Source: G965237725 sp965237725
Lineage (GTDB): Bacteria; Pseudomonadota; Gammaproteobacteria; Arenicellales; Poriferihabitantaceae
Direction: 5' to 3'
Assembly (NCBI GenBank): GCA_965237725.1
Contig: OZ250151.1
Location: 1,240,001-1,304,000 of the forward strand
Length of the DNA: 64,000 nucleotides
Numbering within the stretch: the stretch's first letter is position 1; every line of letters starts with the position of its first letter. The notes beneath the pieces were generated by a model that saw only the letters and a program-made list of their open reading frames with translations, was not told the origin of the DNA and searched no databases. This document shows, piece after piece, positions 16,750-26,836 of this stretch. Both the position numbers and the translations under genes were made by a program.

Positions 16750-18522
16750 CTAGTTATGTAATAATTCTACGGGCCACTTTTCTCGAACGGAATTGATTAA
16801 CCAGATTGATTTCGCGGATAACAACTGATCAATATCGATAATTGCTTCACTAACCTCACCGCGATCCAATAAATCCTGTCTGCCGATACCGTTTAGCAGG
16901 CCGCAAGAAATGGGTGGGGTTAGCCATCCACCGGGGGTCTCGATTAATATGTTGGCCCTGCAGGATTCGGTCAATTCGCCCTTTTCATTCCACAACAAAG
17001 CATCATCGCAATCCGCAACGCTGGATAAGGCTTTGTCGTACATCGCTCGATAGGTTGTTTTGTGGTACAAAAAATAGTTTTTCGAACTGACCGGCTTGAG
17101 CGCCACTCTTACATGGTAGGGGCTGGGCAATGCCACAAGTTCTGTATTCTGAATTCTTACTTTTCCAGATTTTGACAGCTGCAACCTCACCCGTTGATTA
17201 GTTTTCGGGAAATCTGTTTCCGCCTGCTTTAATCTGGATTCTATTTCTTCTGCATCAATGAGCCAGGAAAAATAGGCCACGGAATTTGTGATTCGGTCGA
17301 TGTGCTGATCCAGAAAACAATAACCCGTCACAACATCCCATTTGAAGGTTTCTATTAAATCAAATTCGGGTTGCGAATAGGTTAAAACCCTGGCCTTGGT
17401 ATGGCATTCCTCGAATTCATCTCCAGTCTCTGAGTCCCAAACGATACCACCACCGACACCAAACTCAGCTTGATGATTAGCTTTGTCGATCATTACTGTT
17501 CGGATCGCCACATTAAATTGTGCTGTATCATCTGGAGCCACAAAACCCGTGGTGCCGGTATAGACATGCCTCGGCAACGCTTCCAGTTCATCAATAATTT
17601 CCATGGCCCGTAATTTGGGCGCACCGGTTATGGAAGCAGCCGGAAACAGTGCTTCAAATATTTTCACCAGTTCCGGGTCAGTCTGGCACTGAACCGTTGT
17701 CGTCATGGTCCAGAACGTTGGATATTTTTCGAGATCCAGTAGCGATGTTGTTTCGACCGTACCGATATCTGCGATTCGGCCCATGTCATTGCGAACCATG
17801 TCCGCAATCATTATATTTTCCGCGCGATTTTTAATCGAAGCCTGCAAGGCCTGCCCCGCCTCCAGGTCATCGGTGTTGCCTAGCCCTCTCGGCGCAGTGC
17901 CTTTCATTGGCTTGGAAGTTAATTTTCGGCCCTGGTATTCAAAAAACAATTCTGGAGATGCGGAACAGACCACCCAGTCATCGGTTTGCACATAAGCACA
18001 ATAGCCCCACTGGTCAACCAGGTTTTGGGCGTGGACCATTTGCACAAAAAATGGCCAACTCCCCTGATCGTATTTTGTCCTCATACGAAATGAGTAATTT
18101 ACCTGGTAGGTATCACCTTGCTCAATATAGTTTTTAATTTTTTGCAACGACTGGCGGTATTCGTTTTCTTCCATCAATAGCGCCCAATCCATAGACTGAT
18201 TTTCAAATGTCGGATCAAGTTTCAGGTCGGCGGGGTCCAGTGGTTCAAATTCCTGATATATTCCAAACCACGCCAATGGCACATCGCCTGCGGGCTTAGC
18301 CGGGTAAACCCGATCAAATGCTGGCGCAGCTTCGTAGCCCAAAAATCCAGCGGCATAGCAATTATTATTTTTAACTTCATTCTCAACATCTTTAAGCAAC
18401 TGTGAAATTTCAGAGACCGTTTTAGTGGTAAAAATTTTTATCGGTTTGCGAAAACACAGCCATTGGCGCCGAGCAGGACATTGCACCACAACATAATTTG
18501 TCTGTTCAGAATCTGGGTCCAT
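16750..18522 (-). CDS. pabB-pabC: Fused aminodeoxychorismate synthase component I / aminodeoxychorismate lyase
   Basis: 590 residues. Residues 1 to about 365 are the chorismate-binding PabB part (KPMKGTAPRG, IADMVRNDMGRIA, ASITGAPKLRAMEIIDELE, FGVGGGIVWDSE). Residues from about 375 are a PabC class IV aminotransferase fold, with the PLP lysine probably in YHKTTYRAMYDK and the C-terminal block LTESCRANILIETPGGWLTP. Together they make p-aminobenzoate for folate from chorismate, using a separate PabA glutaminase not in this window. Such fusions are known in several bacteria. Confidence 0.92.
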   Translation of the reverse strand: MDPDSEQTNYVVVQCPARRQWLCFRKPIKIFTTKTVSEISQLLKDVENEVKNNNCYAAGFLGYEAAPAFDRVYPAKPAGDVPLAWFGIYQEFEPLDPADLKLDPTFENQSMDWALLMEENEYRQSLQKIKNYIEQGDTYQVNYSFRMRTKYDQGSWPFFVQMVHAQNLVDQWGYCAYVQTDDWVVCSASPELFFEYQGRKLTSKPMKGTAPRGLGNTDDLEAGQALQASIKNRAENIMIADMVRNDMGRIADIGTVETTSLLDLEKYPTFWTMTTTVQCQTDPELVKIFEALFPAASITGAPKLRAMEIIDELEALPRHVYTGTTGFVAPDDTAQFNVAIRTVMIDKANHQAEFGVGGGIVWDSETGDEFEECHTKARVLTYSQPEFDLIETFKWDVVTGYCFLDQHIDRITNSVAYFSWLIDAEEIESRLKQAETDFPKTNQRVRLQLSKSGKVRIQNTELVALPSPYHVRVALKPVSSKNYFLYHKTTYRAMYDKALSSVADCDDALLWNEKGELTESCRANILIETPGGWLTPPISCGLLNGIGRQDLLDRGEVSEAIIDIDQLLSAKSIWLINSVREKWPVELLHN

Positions 18523-18555
18523 CGCGCTTCACATTTTAGCTAAAATTGATGAGAC

Positions 18556-21500
18556 TTAATGATTTACCGCGGCTCTTGGGCGATATGTCCGGCGCTCTGG
18601 AATCGAGCTGTTAAGGTTGCCAATGTCATAGCGATAATGAATGTTTTCACTGCCGAATTTGTTTTGCAACGCGTCAATCAAGTTTTGATCCGGGGTTACC
18701 TTCCATGCATCACCCAACTTCAACTGACCCGATTCACCCTTGCCCCTGCTATAGGTAATACTGACAGCGGTTTTCCCACCTCTGTGTGCCGCCAATAATT
18801 CCTGCAACGAGTTAATGCCCGTTTGATCCAGGTCCTGCTCGAGCACACGCAGCTCCAGACATTCCATGTTTTCTTTTCGCACTTCATCGAGGTCGCAAAT
18901 GATTTCAGCGCGTATCTGGCAACCACCGGTAAATTCATCAGTACTAAATTCACCCAGAGCAACAAGAAGATTGTCCTTTTGCAGCTTGCTAAAATACTGA
19001 TTAAATTTATCAGAATACAAACTCACTTCCACCCGATGCATGGCATTGTCCAGTGTGACAAATGCCATTTTTCCCCGTCGTGTATTGATCACGCGCATGG
19101 CAATCATTATGCCTGCAAAAATACCATTGCGTGGTGTACTCAAATCAATGCTTGATATATCTGCTTCGCAAACCGAATTTAATTCCGATGCAAATCTATT
19201 GTATGGGTGCCCGGTTAAATACAACCCAAGAGTTTCTTTTTCAGCTGCCAGTCGCTGTTCATCGGTCCACTCTACAACATCCTTTGCTGATGGATTGTCG
19301 AGAACAACTTCTTCAACCCCAAACATGTCAAACTGCCCCGCCTGCTGATCCTGTTGCTGCTTATCCGCCGCGCGGGTTGCGCTACTCATGTCGGCCATCA
19401 ATGCGGCTCGATTGGATCCAAGTTCATCCATCGCGCCACTTTTAATCAATGCCTCCAGAACCCGTTTGTTTACTTTTCGCATATCAAGGCGTCGACAAAA
19501 ATCAAATAAACTTGTGTAGCATCCATTTGCCTCACGTTCTTCAACAATATTTTCGATTACACCCTGACCCACGCCTTTTACTGCACCGAGACCATAAGAA
19601 ACTTCAACTTCATTAATCGGTTTGAACGCGTATGAGCTGGAATTAATATCCGGTGGCAGAACGGTTAGCCCCAGGGTTTTGCAGTCCGCCAACAAGGTTA
19701 CCACCTTGTCGGTATTATCCAGATCAGCTGACAGCGTTGCTGCCATGTACGCTGCCGGGTAGTGGGTTTTAAGCCACGCGGTGTGGTATGACACCAGCGC
19801 ATAGGCGGCGGAATGTGATTTGTTGAACCCATAACCGGCGAACTTGTCCATCAAATCAAATATATTCTCTGCAACTTTTTTATCCACACCTCGACTCACC
19901 GCGCCGTTCATAAATGTTTCCCTTTGTTGTGCCATTTCAACCGCTTGCTTTTTACCCATAGCTTTGCGTAACACGTCCGCGCCGCCAAGGGTATAGCCTG
20001 CCAGGGTGCGGGCGATTTCCATGACCTGTTCCTGATAAAGAATAACCCCATTTGTGGTTTTAAGTACGGACTCCAGGTCAGGATGTAAGTATTCGAAGGG
20101 TTCGCTTCCGTTTTTCCGGTTGATAAAATCTTCGACCATGCCCGATTGCAGTGGGCCCGGTCTGAACATAGCAATTAATGCAATCAAATCTTCGAATGTG
20201 TTGGGGTGAGATCGGATGATTAATTCTTTCATGCCACGACTTTCAAGCTGGAAAATTGCAGTGGTCCGGCCAGTACGAATGAACTCAAATGTTTTCTCGT
20301 CATCAAGGACCACCTTATTCATATCCAACTCAGGCAATTCTTTTTCGATTAGATCCTGGTTTATCATTTTTACCGCGCCATCAATAATGGTCAGGGTGCG
20401 AAGTCCGAGAAAATCGAATTTAACCAAACCAATGGCTTCCAGATCATCTTTATCTAGCTGAGTGATCGCCTGATTTAGATGAGCATCGGTGTAGAGTGGG
20501 GTGTATTCGGTGAGTGGCCTTGGCGCAATAACGACGCCACCGGCGTGTTTGCCGACGTTTCGTGCAATGCCCTCTAATTGCAGCGCCGCATCGATGAGTT
20601 CCTGAACGTCAGCTTCCCCCTCGTACCGATCCCTTAAAATTTGTTCGTCGCTCAATGCCTTACTCAAAGTCATTCCGACTTCAAAGGGAATCAGCTTGGC
20701 GATCTGGTCGACAAATCCATAAGGAAGACTCATCACCCGACCTACATCCCGGACCACCGCTTTTGCCGCCATGGTGCCGAAGGTAATAATTTGGGCAACC
20801 TGATCATGGCCATAGCGCTCAGCTACATATTCAATAACCCTGTCTCTGCCGTCAACACAAAAATCGATATCAAAATCCGGCAGAGACACCCGTTCAGGAT
20901 TCAGGAATCGCTCGAATAACAATCCATAAGCCAAAGGATCAAGTTCGGTAATTCCGGTAACCCAGGCAACCAGAGAACCCGCACCCGAACCCCGACCGGG
21001 ACCAACCGGGATATCGTTTTCTCTGGACCAGCGGATAAAATCCGCCACGATTAAAAAATAGCCTGGGTAACCCATTTCCTCGATAACACCCAGCTCAAGA
21101 TTGAGACGATCTAAATAGCTCTGATCAACAGCAGGCGTTCCATCGGGATTTTCTAACTGTTCAACATTTAATCTTTTTGCCAGTCCTTGTTCTGCCAGTT
21201 CGCGTAACACCTCCCCAACCGGTCGCCCGTCAGCGTCTGGATAGTCCGGCAAAAAATCTTCGTCGAAATTGAAAAACATATTACATCGTTTCGCGATTTC
21301 AACGGTATTGCTGATTGCTATGGGCAGATCAGCGAACAATTCGTCCATCTCTTCGCTGCTGCGCAAATACTGTTGGTTGGTAAATTTTCGCGGCCGCCGG
21401 CTATCGTCCAGCACCCTGCTATCATTAATACACACTCTGATTTCGTGGGCGCCAAACTCCGACTGGGCTATGAATTCAACCCGGTTGGTTGCAACCATAC

Positions 21501-22080
21501 TGATCTGGTTTTTCACCGATAATTGCGCAGCCAGGCCAATATAAGATTGTTCATTTGGCGCGCCAATTCGACTCACCCCTAGATACAAGCGATCTCCCAA
21601 CAGATTTTGATATTGGTCCAGAATATTATCTGCCTCATAAACTGAATCCTGTGACAACAAATTGGCGATGGGTCCTTCGTGATCGTCGAGCAAGCACAAT
21701 AAGTCCTCATGAAACTGCAAAAATTCCGACCAAGGGATCACTACTTTTTCTTTGCTGTTGCCATACAAATAGGCATTGGTCAGTAGTTTACTCAAGTTGC
21801 GATAACCGGAATTATTCTGACAAAGCAGACTAACCCGATCATTTTGCGCTTCATTCAACGGATTTTGAATCCATACATCACAACCAATAATGGGTTTCAC
21901 GCCATTTTTCATGCATGCTTTATAGAACTTCACTGCACCGTACAGATTGCTCCAGTCGGTGAGGGCAACTGCGGGTTGCTGAAATTTTTTACACTTTTTA
22001 CCCAGCGCTTCCAATCTCACAATCCCATCTGCGAGGGAAAACTCTGAGTGCAAATGCAAATGGACGAATGAATGGCTCAT
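18556..22080 (-). CDS. dnaE: DNA polymerase III alpha subunit
   Basis: 1174 residues, normal for DnaE1. The PHP domain starts the protein (HLHLHSEFSLADGIVRLEAL). The palm contains VGPGRGSGAGSLVAWVTGI and the catalytic PDFDIDFC. A tandem helix-hairpin-helix region and OB fold follow (MIAMRVINTRRGKMAFVTLD). It is the replicative polymerase catalytic subunit. It sits 2 bases after rnhB, the conserved end of the lpx-rnhB-dnaE cluster. Confidence 0.98.
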   Translation of the reverse strand: MSHSFVHLHLHSEFSLADGIVRLEALGKKCKKFQQPAVALTDWSNLYGAVKFYKACMKNGVKPIIGCDVWIQNPLNEAQNDRVSLLCQNNSGYRNLSKLLTNAYLYGNSKEKVVIPWSEFLQFHEDLLCLLDDHEGPIANLLSQDSVYEADNILDQYQNLLGDRLYLGVSRIGAPNEQSYIGLAAQLSVKNQISMVATNRVEFIAQSEFGAHEIRVCINDSRVLDDSRRPRKFTNQQYLRSSEEMDELFADLPIAISNTVEIAKRCNMFFNFDEDFLPDYPDADGRPVGEVLRELAEQGLAKRLNVEQLENPDGTPAVDQSYLDRLNLELGVIEEMGYPGYFLIVADFIRWSRENDIPVGPGRGSGAGSLVAWVTGITELDPLAYGLLFERFLNPERVSLPDFDIDFCVDGRDRVIEYVAERYGHDQVAQIITFGTMAAKAVVRDVGRVMSLPYGFVDQIAKLIPFEVGMTLSKALSDEQILRDRYEGEADVQELIDAALQLEGIARNVGKHAGGVVIAPRPLTEYTPLYTDAHLNQAITQLDKDDLEAIGLVKFDFLGLRTLTIIDGAVKMINQDLIEKELPELDMNKVVLDDEKTFEFIRTGRTTAIFQLESRGMKELIIRSHPNTFEDLIALIAMFRPGPLQSGMVEDFINRKNGSEPFEYLHPDLESVLKTTNGVILYQEQVMEIARTLAGYTLGGADVLRKAMGKKQAVEMAQQRETFMNGAVSRGVDKKVAENIFDLMDKFAGYGFNKSHSAAYALVSYHTAWLKTHYPAAYMAATLSADLDNTDKVVTLLADCKTLGLTVLPPDINSSSYAFKPINEVEVSYGLGAVKGVGQGVIENIVEEREANGCYTSLFDFCRRLDMRKVNKRVLEALIKSGAMDELGSNRAALMADMSSATRAADKQQQDQQAGQFDMFGVEEVVLDNPSAKDVVEWTDEQRLAAEKETLGLYLTGHPYNRFASELNSVCEADISSIDLSTPRNGIFAGIMIAMRVINTRRGKMAFVTLDNAMHRVEVSLYSDKFNQYFSKLQKDNLLVALGEFSTDEFTGGCQIRAEIICDLDEVRKENMECLELRVLEQDLDQTGINSLQELLAAHRGGKTAVSITYSRGKGESGQLKLGDAWKVTPDQNLIDALQNKFGSENIHYRYDIGNLNSSIPERRTYRPRAAVNH

Positions 22081-22082
22081 GC

Positions 22083-22667
22083 TTAAATAACGTTACCCTC
22101 GAGGATATTTCGCACTGGGGCGAAACTGCGGCGGTGATGATCGGTCACGCCATATAAATTTAATGCTTCCATGTGCCCCTTGGTCGGATAACCCTTATGT
22201 CGTTCAAATCCATATCGGGGGAAGTCATTGGCAAGTTCAACCATCTCACGATCTCTGGCCTCTTTGGCCAGAATTGAAGCTGCAGAAATTTCTGCATGGA
22301 TGCCATCACCACCAACCACAGCCGCGGCGGGGCAAGTTAGATCCGGTGTTTTATTGCCATCAATTCTGGCCAGATGGGGGATCAAATTCAGACCTTCCAC
22401 CGCTCGTTTCATCGCCAGCAATGCTGCCTGCAAAATATTAATCGCATCGATTTCCGCCACACTGGCATTTGCAACCGACCAGGCGATGGCCCGGGTTTTA
22501 ATTAAAGGTTCCAGTTCAGCACGTCGTTTGGCTGAGAGTTTTTTAGAGTCATTTAATCCTTCAATTTTGCAGTTCGGGTCCAGAATCACCGCGGCGGCAA
22601 AAACCGCGCCGGCCAGCGGACCGCGCCCCACTTCGTCAACCCCAGCTATGTGAAAATTTTCAATCAA
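22083..22667 (-). CDS. rnhB: Ribonuclease HII
   Basis: 194 residues. The catalytic carboxylates are in IAGVDEVGRGPLAGAVFAAA and LARIDGNKTP, with AEISAASILAKEARDREM later. It removes RNA from RNA-DNA hybrids and single misincorporated ribonucleotides. The start overlaps the end of lpxB by 4 bases and dnaE follows. Confidence 0.97.
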   Translation of the reverse strand: MIENFHIAGVDEVGRGPLAGAVFAAAVILDPNCKIEGLNDSKKLSAKRRAELEPLIKTRAIAWSVANASVAEIDAINILQAALLAMKRAVEGLNLIPHLARIDGNKTPDLTCPAAAVVGGDGIHAEISAASILAKEARDREMVELANDFPRYGFERHKGYPTKGHMEALNLYGVTDHHRRSFAPVRNILEGNVI

Positions 22668-23818
22668 GTTCCAGATTCCAGTAATTTCAATATAGCATCA
22701 CTGGCCTGGACATTTGAACCCAGTTTCAGTTGTTTGTGAATCAGCATAAATTCATGCTCGAGCTGCTTCACCAATTGTGGGTTTTCAAGATATTTATTCA
22801 CTTCGGCTACGATGTTTTCTGCAGTAGCGTCATCCTGCACTAACTCAGGGACAACGGGTTCTGGTAGCAACTGGTTTGGCATTGAATAATGATCGACATG
22901 ACGCAAACGTCGAAACAGCCAATAGGTAATCGTGCTCAACTTGTACACAACCACATGGGGCCTGCGCAATAATGCAGCTTCCAGCGCAGCCGTTCCCGAT
23001 GCCAATATAACGATATCTGATGCTTCCATGGCAAGCCTGGATTGTCCATCCAGGGTAACAATCGGCAGATGATCAATATCACCCACCACAGCATTAAAAG
23101 TCTGTGCAACCTTTTCATTGGCAAATGGCAAGATAAATTTAATCCCAGGATGGCTGCTATGTATTTGCTCAACCGCCTGAACAAATACCGCACCCAGCCG
23201 TTTGACTTCTGATCGTCGGCTTCCAGGTAATAATCCGATGACGGTATCGCCTGCGCCAATCTCTCGATCAATGGTTTGTCGTGCCAGGTTTTTATCCGGC
23301 TGGTCGATTTGGTCTGCAATGGGGTGGCCGACACAAGTGACTGGGATGTTTTGATCTTTATAGTATTTTTCTTCGAACGGAAACAAGGTTAGCATGTGGT
23401 CCACTGCCCGACGAATTTTGTGAATCCGATACCCTCTCCACGCCCATAATGTTGGGCTTACGTAGTGAATGGTGCGAATATTTCTTTTTTTCAGCTTACC
23501 CTCTAATGACAGATTGAAATCCGGAACATCAATACCAATAAAAAGGTCAGGGGGATCAGCCAAAAATTTTTGTAATAGAGTTTTTCTGATTTTCAGAATA
23601 TCGCCAAGTTTTTCAAACAAACCGTCAATACCCATCAATTCAATTCGGTCCATGTCGTACAGCGTATTGCAACCTGCCGCTCGCATTTTAGGACCTCCGA
23701 TCCCAAAAAACGTTATCTCGGGATTATTTTTTTTTAATTCATCGATCAGTCCTGCACCCAGACTGTCACCGGAAGGCTCTCCAGCAACAATCCCGATCTG
23801 GACTGTTTTTGTATCCAC
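22664..23818 (-). CDS. lpxB: Lipid-A-disaccharide synthase
   Basis: 384 residues, normal for this GT19 enzyme. The N-terminus QIGIVAGEPSGDSLGAGLID and the blocks FFGIGGPKMRAAG, HYVSPTLWAWRGYR, LLPGSRRSEV and ASGTAALEAALLRRPHVVVY are characteristic. It condenses UDP-2,3-diacylglucosamine with lipid X at the inner membrane. It directly abuts lpxA (no gap) and overlaps rnhB. Confidence 0.97.
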   Translation of the reverse strand: MDTKTVQIGIVAGEPSGDSLGAGLIDELKKNNPEITFFGIGGPKMRAAGCNTLYDMDRIELMGIDGLFEKLGDILKIRKTLLQKFLADPPDLFIGIDVPDFNLSLEGKLKKRNIRTIHYVSPTLWAWRGYRIHKIRRAVDHMLTLFPFEEKYYKDQNIPVTCVGHPIADQIDQPDKNLARQTIDREIGAGDTVIGLLPGSRRSEVKRLGAVFVQAVEQIHSSHPGIKFILPFANEKVAQTFNAVVGDIDHLPIVTLDGQSRLAMEASDIVILASGTAALEAALLRRPHVVVYKLSTITYWLFRRLRHVDHYSMPNQLLPEPVVPELVQDDATAENIVAEVNKYLENPQLVKQLEHEFMLIHKQLKLGSNVQASDAILKLLESGT

Positions 23819-24595
23819 CTACCGAATTATGCCACGCTCAGATTGGCGTAGAAATTCACTAAAGCTGGCGACATCCGCATCATCTCCATGAAGCCGCTCG
23901 ATCTCGGAAAGTGCCGACTTAAGGTCCAGACCTCGTCGATACACTGTTCTATAGGCCTGATTCAAAAAGCTCACTGTGTCGTCGGAAAAGTTTCGACGAC
24001 GCAAACCTTTAGAATTTATTCCAAATGGTTTTGCCGGGTTACCCGAAGCAACAATATAGGGAGGTACATCTTGAAAACAAATGCAGCCCAGACCAGTTAT
24101 GCAGTGTTGGCCAATCTTACAAAATTGGTGGACAAGGGAGAATCCGCCTAAAATTGCGTAGTCTCCAATATCGACATGACCCGCCAGGCTGGCACCATTA
24201 GCAAATATTATATGATCTCCCAAAACACAATCATGGGCGATATGGGAATAGGCCATAATGAAATTATCATTGCCAATTCTGGTTAATCCAAGATGATTCG
24301 CCGTTCCACGGTTAATGGTGCAGTATTCCCGAATGGTATTTCTATCGCCAATTTCAAGCTGGGTGGGTTCGCCTGCATAGCCTTGATGCTGGGGTGCATC
24401 GCCAATAGAACAAAACTGATAAAGTTTGTTTTCTTTTCCTATGGATGTGAAGTTTTTGATTACGACGTGAGGTCCAATCCAGGTTCCGTCGCCGATGGTA
24501 ACGTCAGCTTCAACTATTGAATAGGGACCGATAGTTACATTTTTACCAATATTTGCGGATTTATTGACAATAGCAGTCTGGTGAATTTCAACCAT
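23819..24595 (-). CDS. lpxA: UDP-N-acetylglucosamine acyltransferase
   Basis: 258 residues of left-handed beta-helix hexapeptide repeats, with the catalytic His region NFIMAYSHIAHDCVLGDH and GFSLVHQFCKIGQHC. The C-terminal helical part is RRGLDLKSALSEIERL. It carries out the first acylation of lipid A synthesis. It follows fabZ by 6 bases. Confidence 0.97.
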   Translation of the reverse strand: MVEIHQTAIVNKSANIGKNVTIGPYSIVEADVTIGDGTWIGPHVVIKNFTSIGKENKLYQFCSIGDAPQHQGYAGEPTQLEIGDRNTIREYCTINRGTANHLGLTRIGNDNFIMAYSHIAHDCVLGDHIIFANGASLAGHVDIGDYAILGGFSLVHQFCKIGQHCITGLGCICFQDVPPYIVASGNPAKPFGINSKGLRRRNFSDDTVSFLNQAYRTVYRRGLDLKSALSEIERLHGDDADVASFSEFLRQSERGIIR

Positions 24596-24601
24596 GAAAA
24601 A

Positions 24602-25054
24602 CTAGATAACCCGATAGGTAAACATAATACTGGCTGAGGCAACCACCTTTTCTTCCACCGATACATTGGCGGAATATTTCCAGATTTTACTTTTGTAGTT
24701 AGTCTGCATAACATCGATAACCATCTGATCTCCAGGTTCTACAGGGCGCTTGAAACGCGCCTTATCAATTCCTGCAAATAATAAAACGACATTTTCTTCT
24801 GTATCAGCTTCTGGACTATGGCTGGCTAATACTGCGGATGCCTGGGCCATGGCTTCGAGAATCAGAACGCCAGGAAATACTGGGCGCCCTGGAAAGTGGC
24901 CCTGAAAAAAAGGCTCGTTAATAGTTACATTCTTGATCGCGGTAAGAGTTTCTCCCAGTTTATAGTCGGTCACTCGGTCTAACAATAAAAATGGATATCT
25001 GTGGGGCAGGATCTCCATTATCTTATGAATATCTATAATGTTTTTTTCGGTCAT
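24602..25054 (-). CDS. fabZ: 3-hydroxyacyl-ACP dehydratase
   Basis: 150 residues, hot-dog fold. The catalytic motif is IMEILPHRYPFLLLDRV and FFQGHFPGRPVFPGVLILEA carries the conserved Glu. It dehydrates beta-hydroxyacyl-ACP in fatty acid synthesis and competes with LpxA for hydroxyacyl-ACP. It lies between lpxD and lpxA as in E. coli. Confidence 0.97.
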   Translation of the reverse strand: MTEKNIIDIHKIMEILPHRYPFLLLDRVTDYKLGETLTAIKNVTINEPFFQGHFPGRPVFPGVLILEAMAQASAVLASHSPEADTEENVVLLFAGIDKARFKRPVEPGDQMVIDVMQTNYKSKIWKYSANVSVEEKVVASASIMFTYRVI

Positions 25055-25128
25055 CTTCGATTCAGGTTGTCCTGTCCAGTTAATTCGCTATTATATTTTC
25101 AATGCTGTTCACAGTAAAAAATCTATTA

Positions 25129-26145
25129 TTATTTGGTTCTTTGCTTGCTGAGTTGTTTGACTTTATCAAACAACTTATCAAGTCTTCTTATGTTCGCTGC
25201 ATTTTTCCGCCATTGATTGACGGGCTGTACGGAAATTGAAGACGCATACTCACCCGCAGATTTTATGGAATTTGTTACCAGGCTATTTGATAACACCGTA
25301 ACGTTATCAGCAATTTCAAGATGGCCCAAAATGGTAACCCGCGCACCAATTTTACAGCATTTCCCAATTTGGGCGCTCCCCGCAATTCCAACACATCCTG
25401 CCATAATTGTATTTTCGCCGATTTGAACATTATGTGCTATCTGGATTTGATTATCGAGTTTTACCCCATTTCCCACTACTGTGTTTTCCAGTGCGCCTCT
25501 ATCGATGGTTGTATTGGCACCGATATCCACATCATCTCCGATGACCACGGATCCAAGTTGCTCGATTTTCTCCCACTTGTTGCTGTTGGGCGCATAGCCA
25601 AATCCACTGCTGCCTATTATCGCCCCCGACGAAATTGTGCACCGTTTTCCAATACGACAACCCGGATAAATTACAACCTGATCTTCAATAATCGTATCGC
25701 AATCTATTTCAACGCCTTCACCAATATTCACACAATTCCCCAAAACCACATTGTCACCGATCTTCGCACCATTGGATATGGTGACGAACTCGCCGATGCC
25801 TGCGCTCTTGCTAACGGTACTGTGATCAGAAACCACTGCGGTTTTGGCAATGCCCGGGGTCGATAAAGTGACATAGGTCTTAAACAACTTGCTCATCTGC
25901 GCATAAGCGAGATAAGCATCGTTGACGATAATTTTATTACCCGAAAATAACCCTGAATTTTTCCGAGAAATCAGAATTGCCGCAGCCTGGGTCGAATTCA
26001 GGGATTTTGACTTTTTTGGATCACTAAAAAATGAAATTGAGTTTTCCGTTGCTGACTCCAGACTGGCAATGGATTCGATCTGGCAATCTGGGTCGCCATC
26101 AATTTCTCCGCCCACAATTTCGGCGATCTTGCTCAGTAGAATCAA
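25129..26145 (-). CDS. lpxD: UDP-3-O-(3-hydroxyacyl)glucosamine N-acyltransferase
   Basis: 338 residues. An N-terminal uridine-binding domain (about 1-100) is followed by hexapeptide repeats with SSGFGYAPNSNKWEKIEQLG and LDNQIQIAHNVQIGENTIMA (catalytic His region), then a C-terminal helix. It carries out the third step of lipid A synthesis. It is 37 bases after skp. Confidence 0.96.
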   Translation of the reverse strand: MILLSKIAEIVGGEIDGDPDCQIESIASLESATENSISFFSDPKKSKSLNSTQAAAILISRKNSGLFSGNKIIVNDAYLAYAQMSKLFKTYVTLSTPGIAKTAVVSDHSTVSKSAGIGEFVTISNGAKIGDNVVLGNCVNIGEGVEIDCDTIIEDQVVIYPGCRIGKRCTISSGAIIGSSGFGYAPNSNKWEKIEQLGSVVIGDDVDIGANTTIDRGALENTVVGNGVKLDNQIQIAHNVQIGENTIMAGCVGIAGSAQIGKCCKIGARVTILGHLEIADNVTVLSNSLVTNSIKSAGEYASSISVQPVNQWRKNAANIRRLDKLFDKVKQLSKQRTK

Positions 26146-26182
26146 TGCAATATCTCTAAACTAGGCGGGCTCAATCCGCCAG

Positions 26183-26704
26183 TTATTGCTGAAAACGTAC
26201 TTCCAGTTGTTTGAGAACCTCGTCAGTCAGATTAATCGCGTCGCTTGCATATACCGCTTGTTGTAAAACCAGATCGATATTCTTGGCTTTGGCGATTTCA
26301 ACTATAACGTCGTAAATCAGTTTTTCGACTTTGGCAATCCCCTTTTTCTCGGCACTTGCAATATCTTCATTCAGGCTTTGCAGGTCTCTTTGCAATTCCC
26401 GCTTCAATTTTCCAAGGTCATCTGACTGTTCCTGTAGTTCGTCTGCAGACAACAGTACCGCATTTTTCTGCAACTCAGATTCCTTTCCCTGGAAACCCTC
26501 GATTCTCGCTTTCAACTCCCGATCTCGTTCAGCGAACTCTGACTCGAGTTGTTGTTTAACCGCTTTACCCTGTGGGGATTCCTGCATAATCCGGTTGCCT
26601 TCAACAATGGCGATGTTTTGCGCCTGGGCCTGTAGTGGAATCGCTACAATGATGGCTAATAAAAATAACTGGATTGTGGTTCTAAAACTCATTACTTTAT
26701 TCAT
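26183..26704 (-). CDS. skp: Periplasmic chaperone Skp/OmpH
   Basis: 173 residues. A signal peptide ends near PLQAQA|QN. The mature part starts IAIVEGNRIMQESPQGKAV and has a long charged coiled coil (about 50-125) forming the tentacles of the Skp trimer. It holds unfolded outer-membrane proteins for BamA, whose gene is immediately upstream. Confidence 0.92.
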   Translation of the reverse strand: MNKVMSFRTTIQLFLLAIIVAIPLQAQAQNIAIVEGNRIMQESPQGKAVKQQLESEFAERDRELKARIEGFQGKESELQKNAVLLSADELQEQSDDLGKLKRELQRDLQSLNEDIASAEKKGIAKVEKLIYDVIVEIAKAKNIDLVLQQAVYASDAINLTDEVLKQLEVRFQQ

Positions 26705-26836
26705 TTAAAAATTAAAAAATGTGAAAATCATAAACGACCAATACTGAACCTTCTTTCTCCAGGAATTTTCAGTTGGTCGCTTTGCGTTAATAAATAATCG
26801 TTAACAAATAATCGTAAAAAATTTATTCGCTAACAA

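Noticed and set aside
26705..26836. Possible attenuator or sRNA between skp and bamA
   Set aside because: Only an imperfect long-range stem and a short A/T-rich direct repeat are visible; not enough to name a feature.
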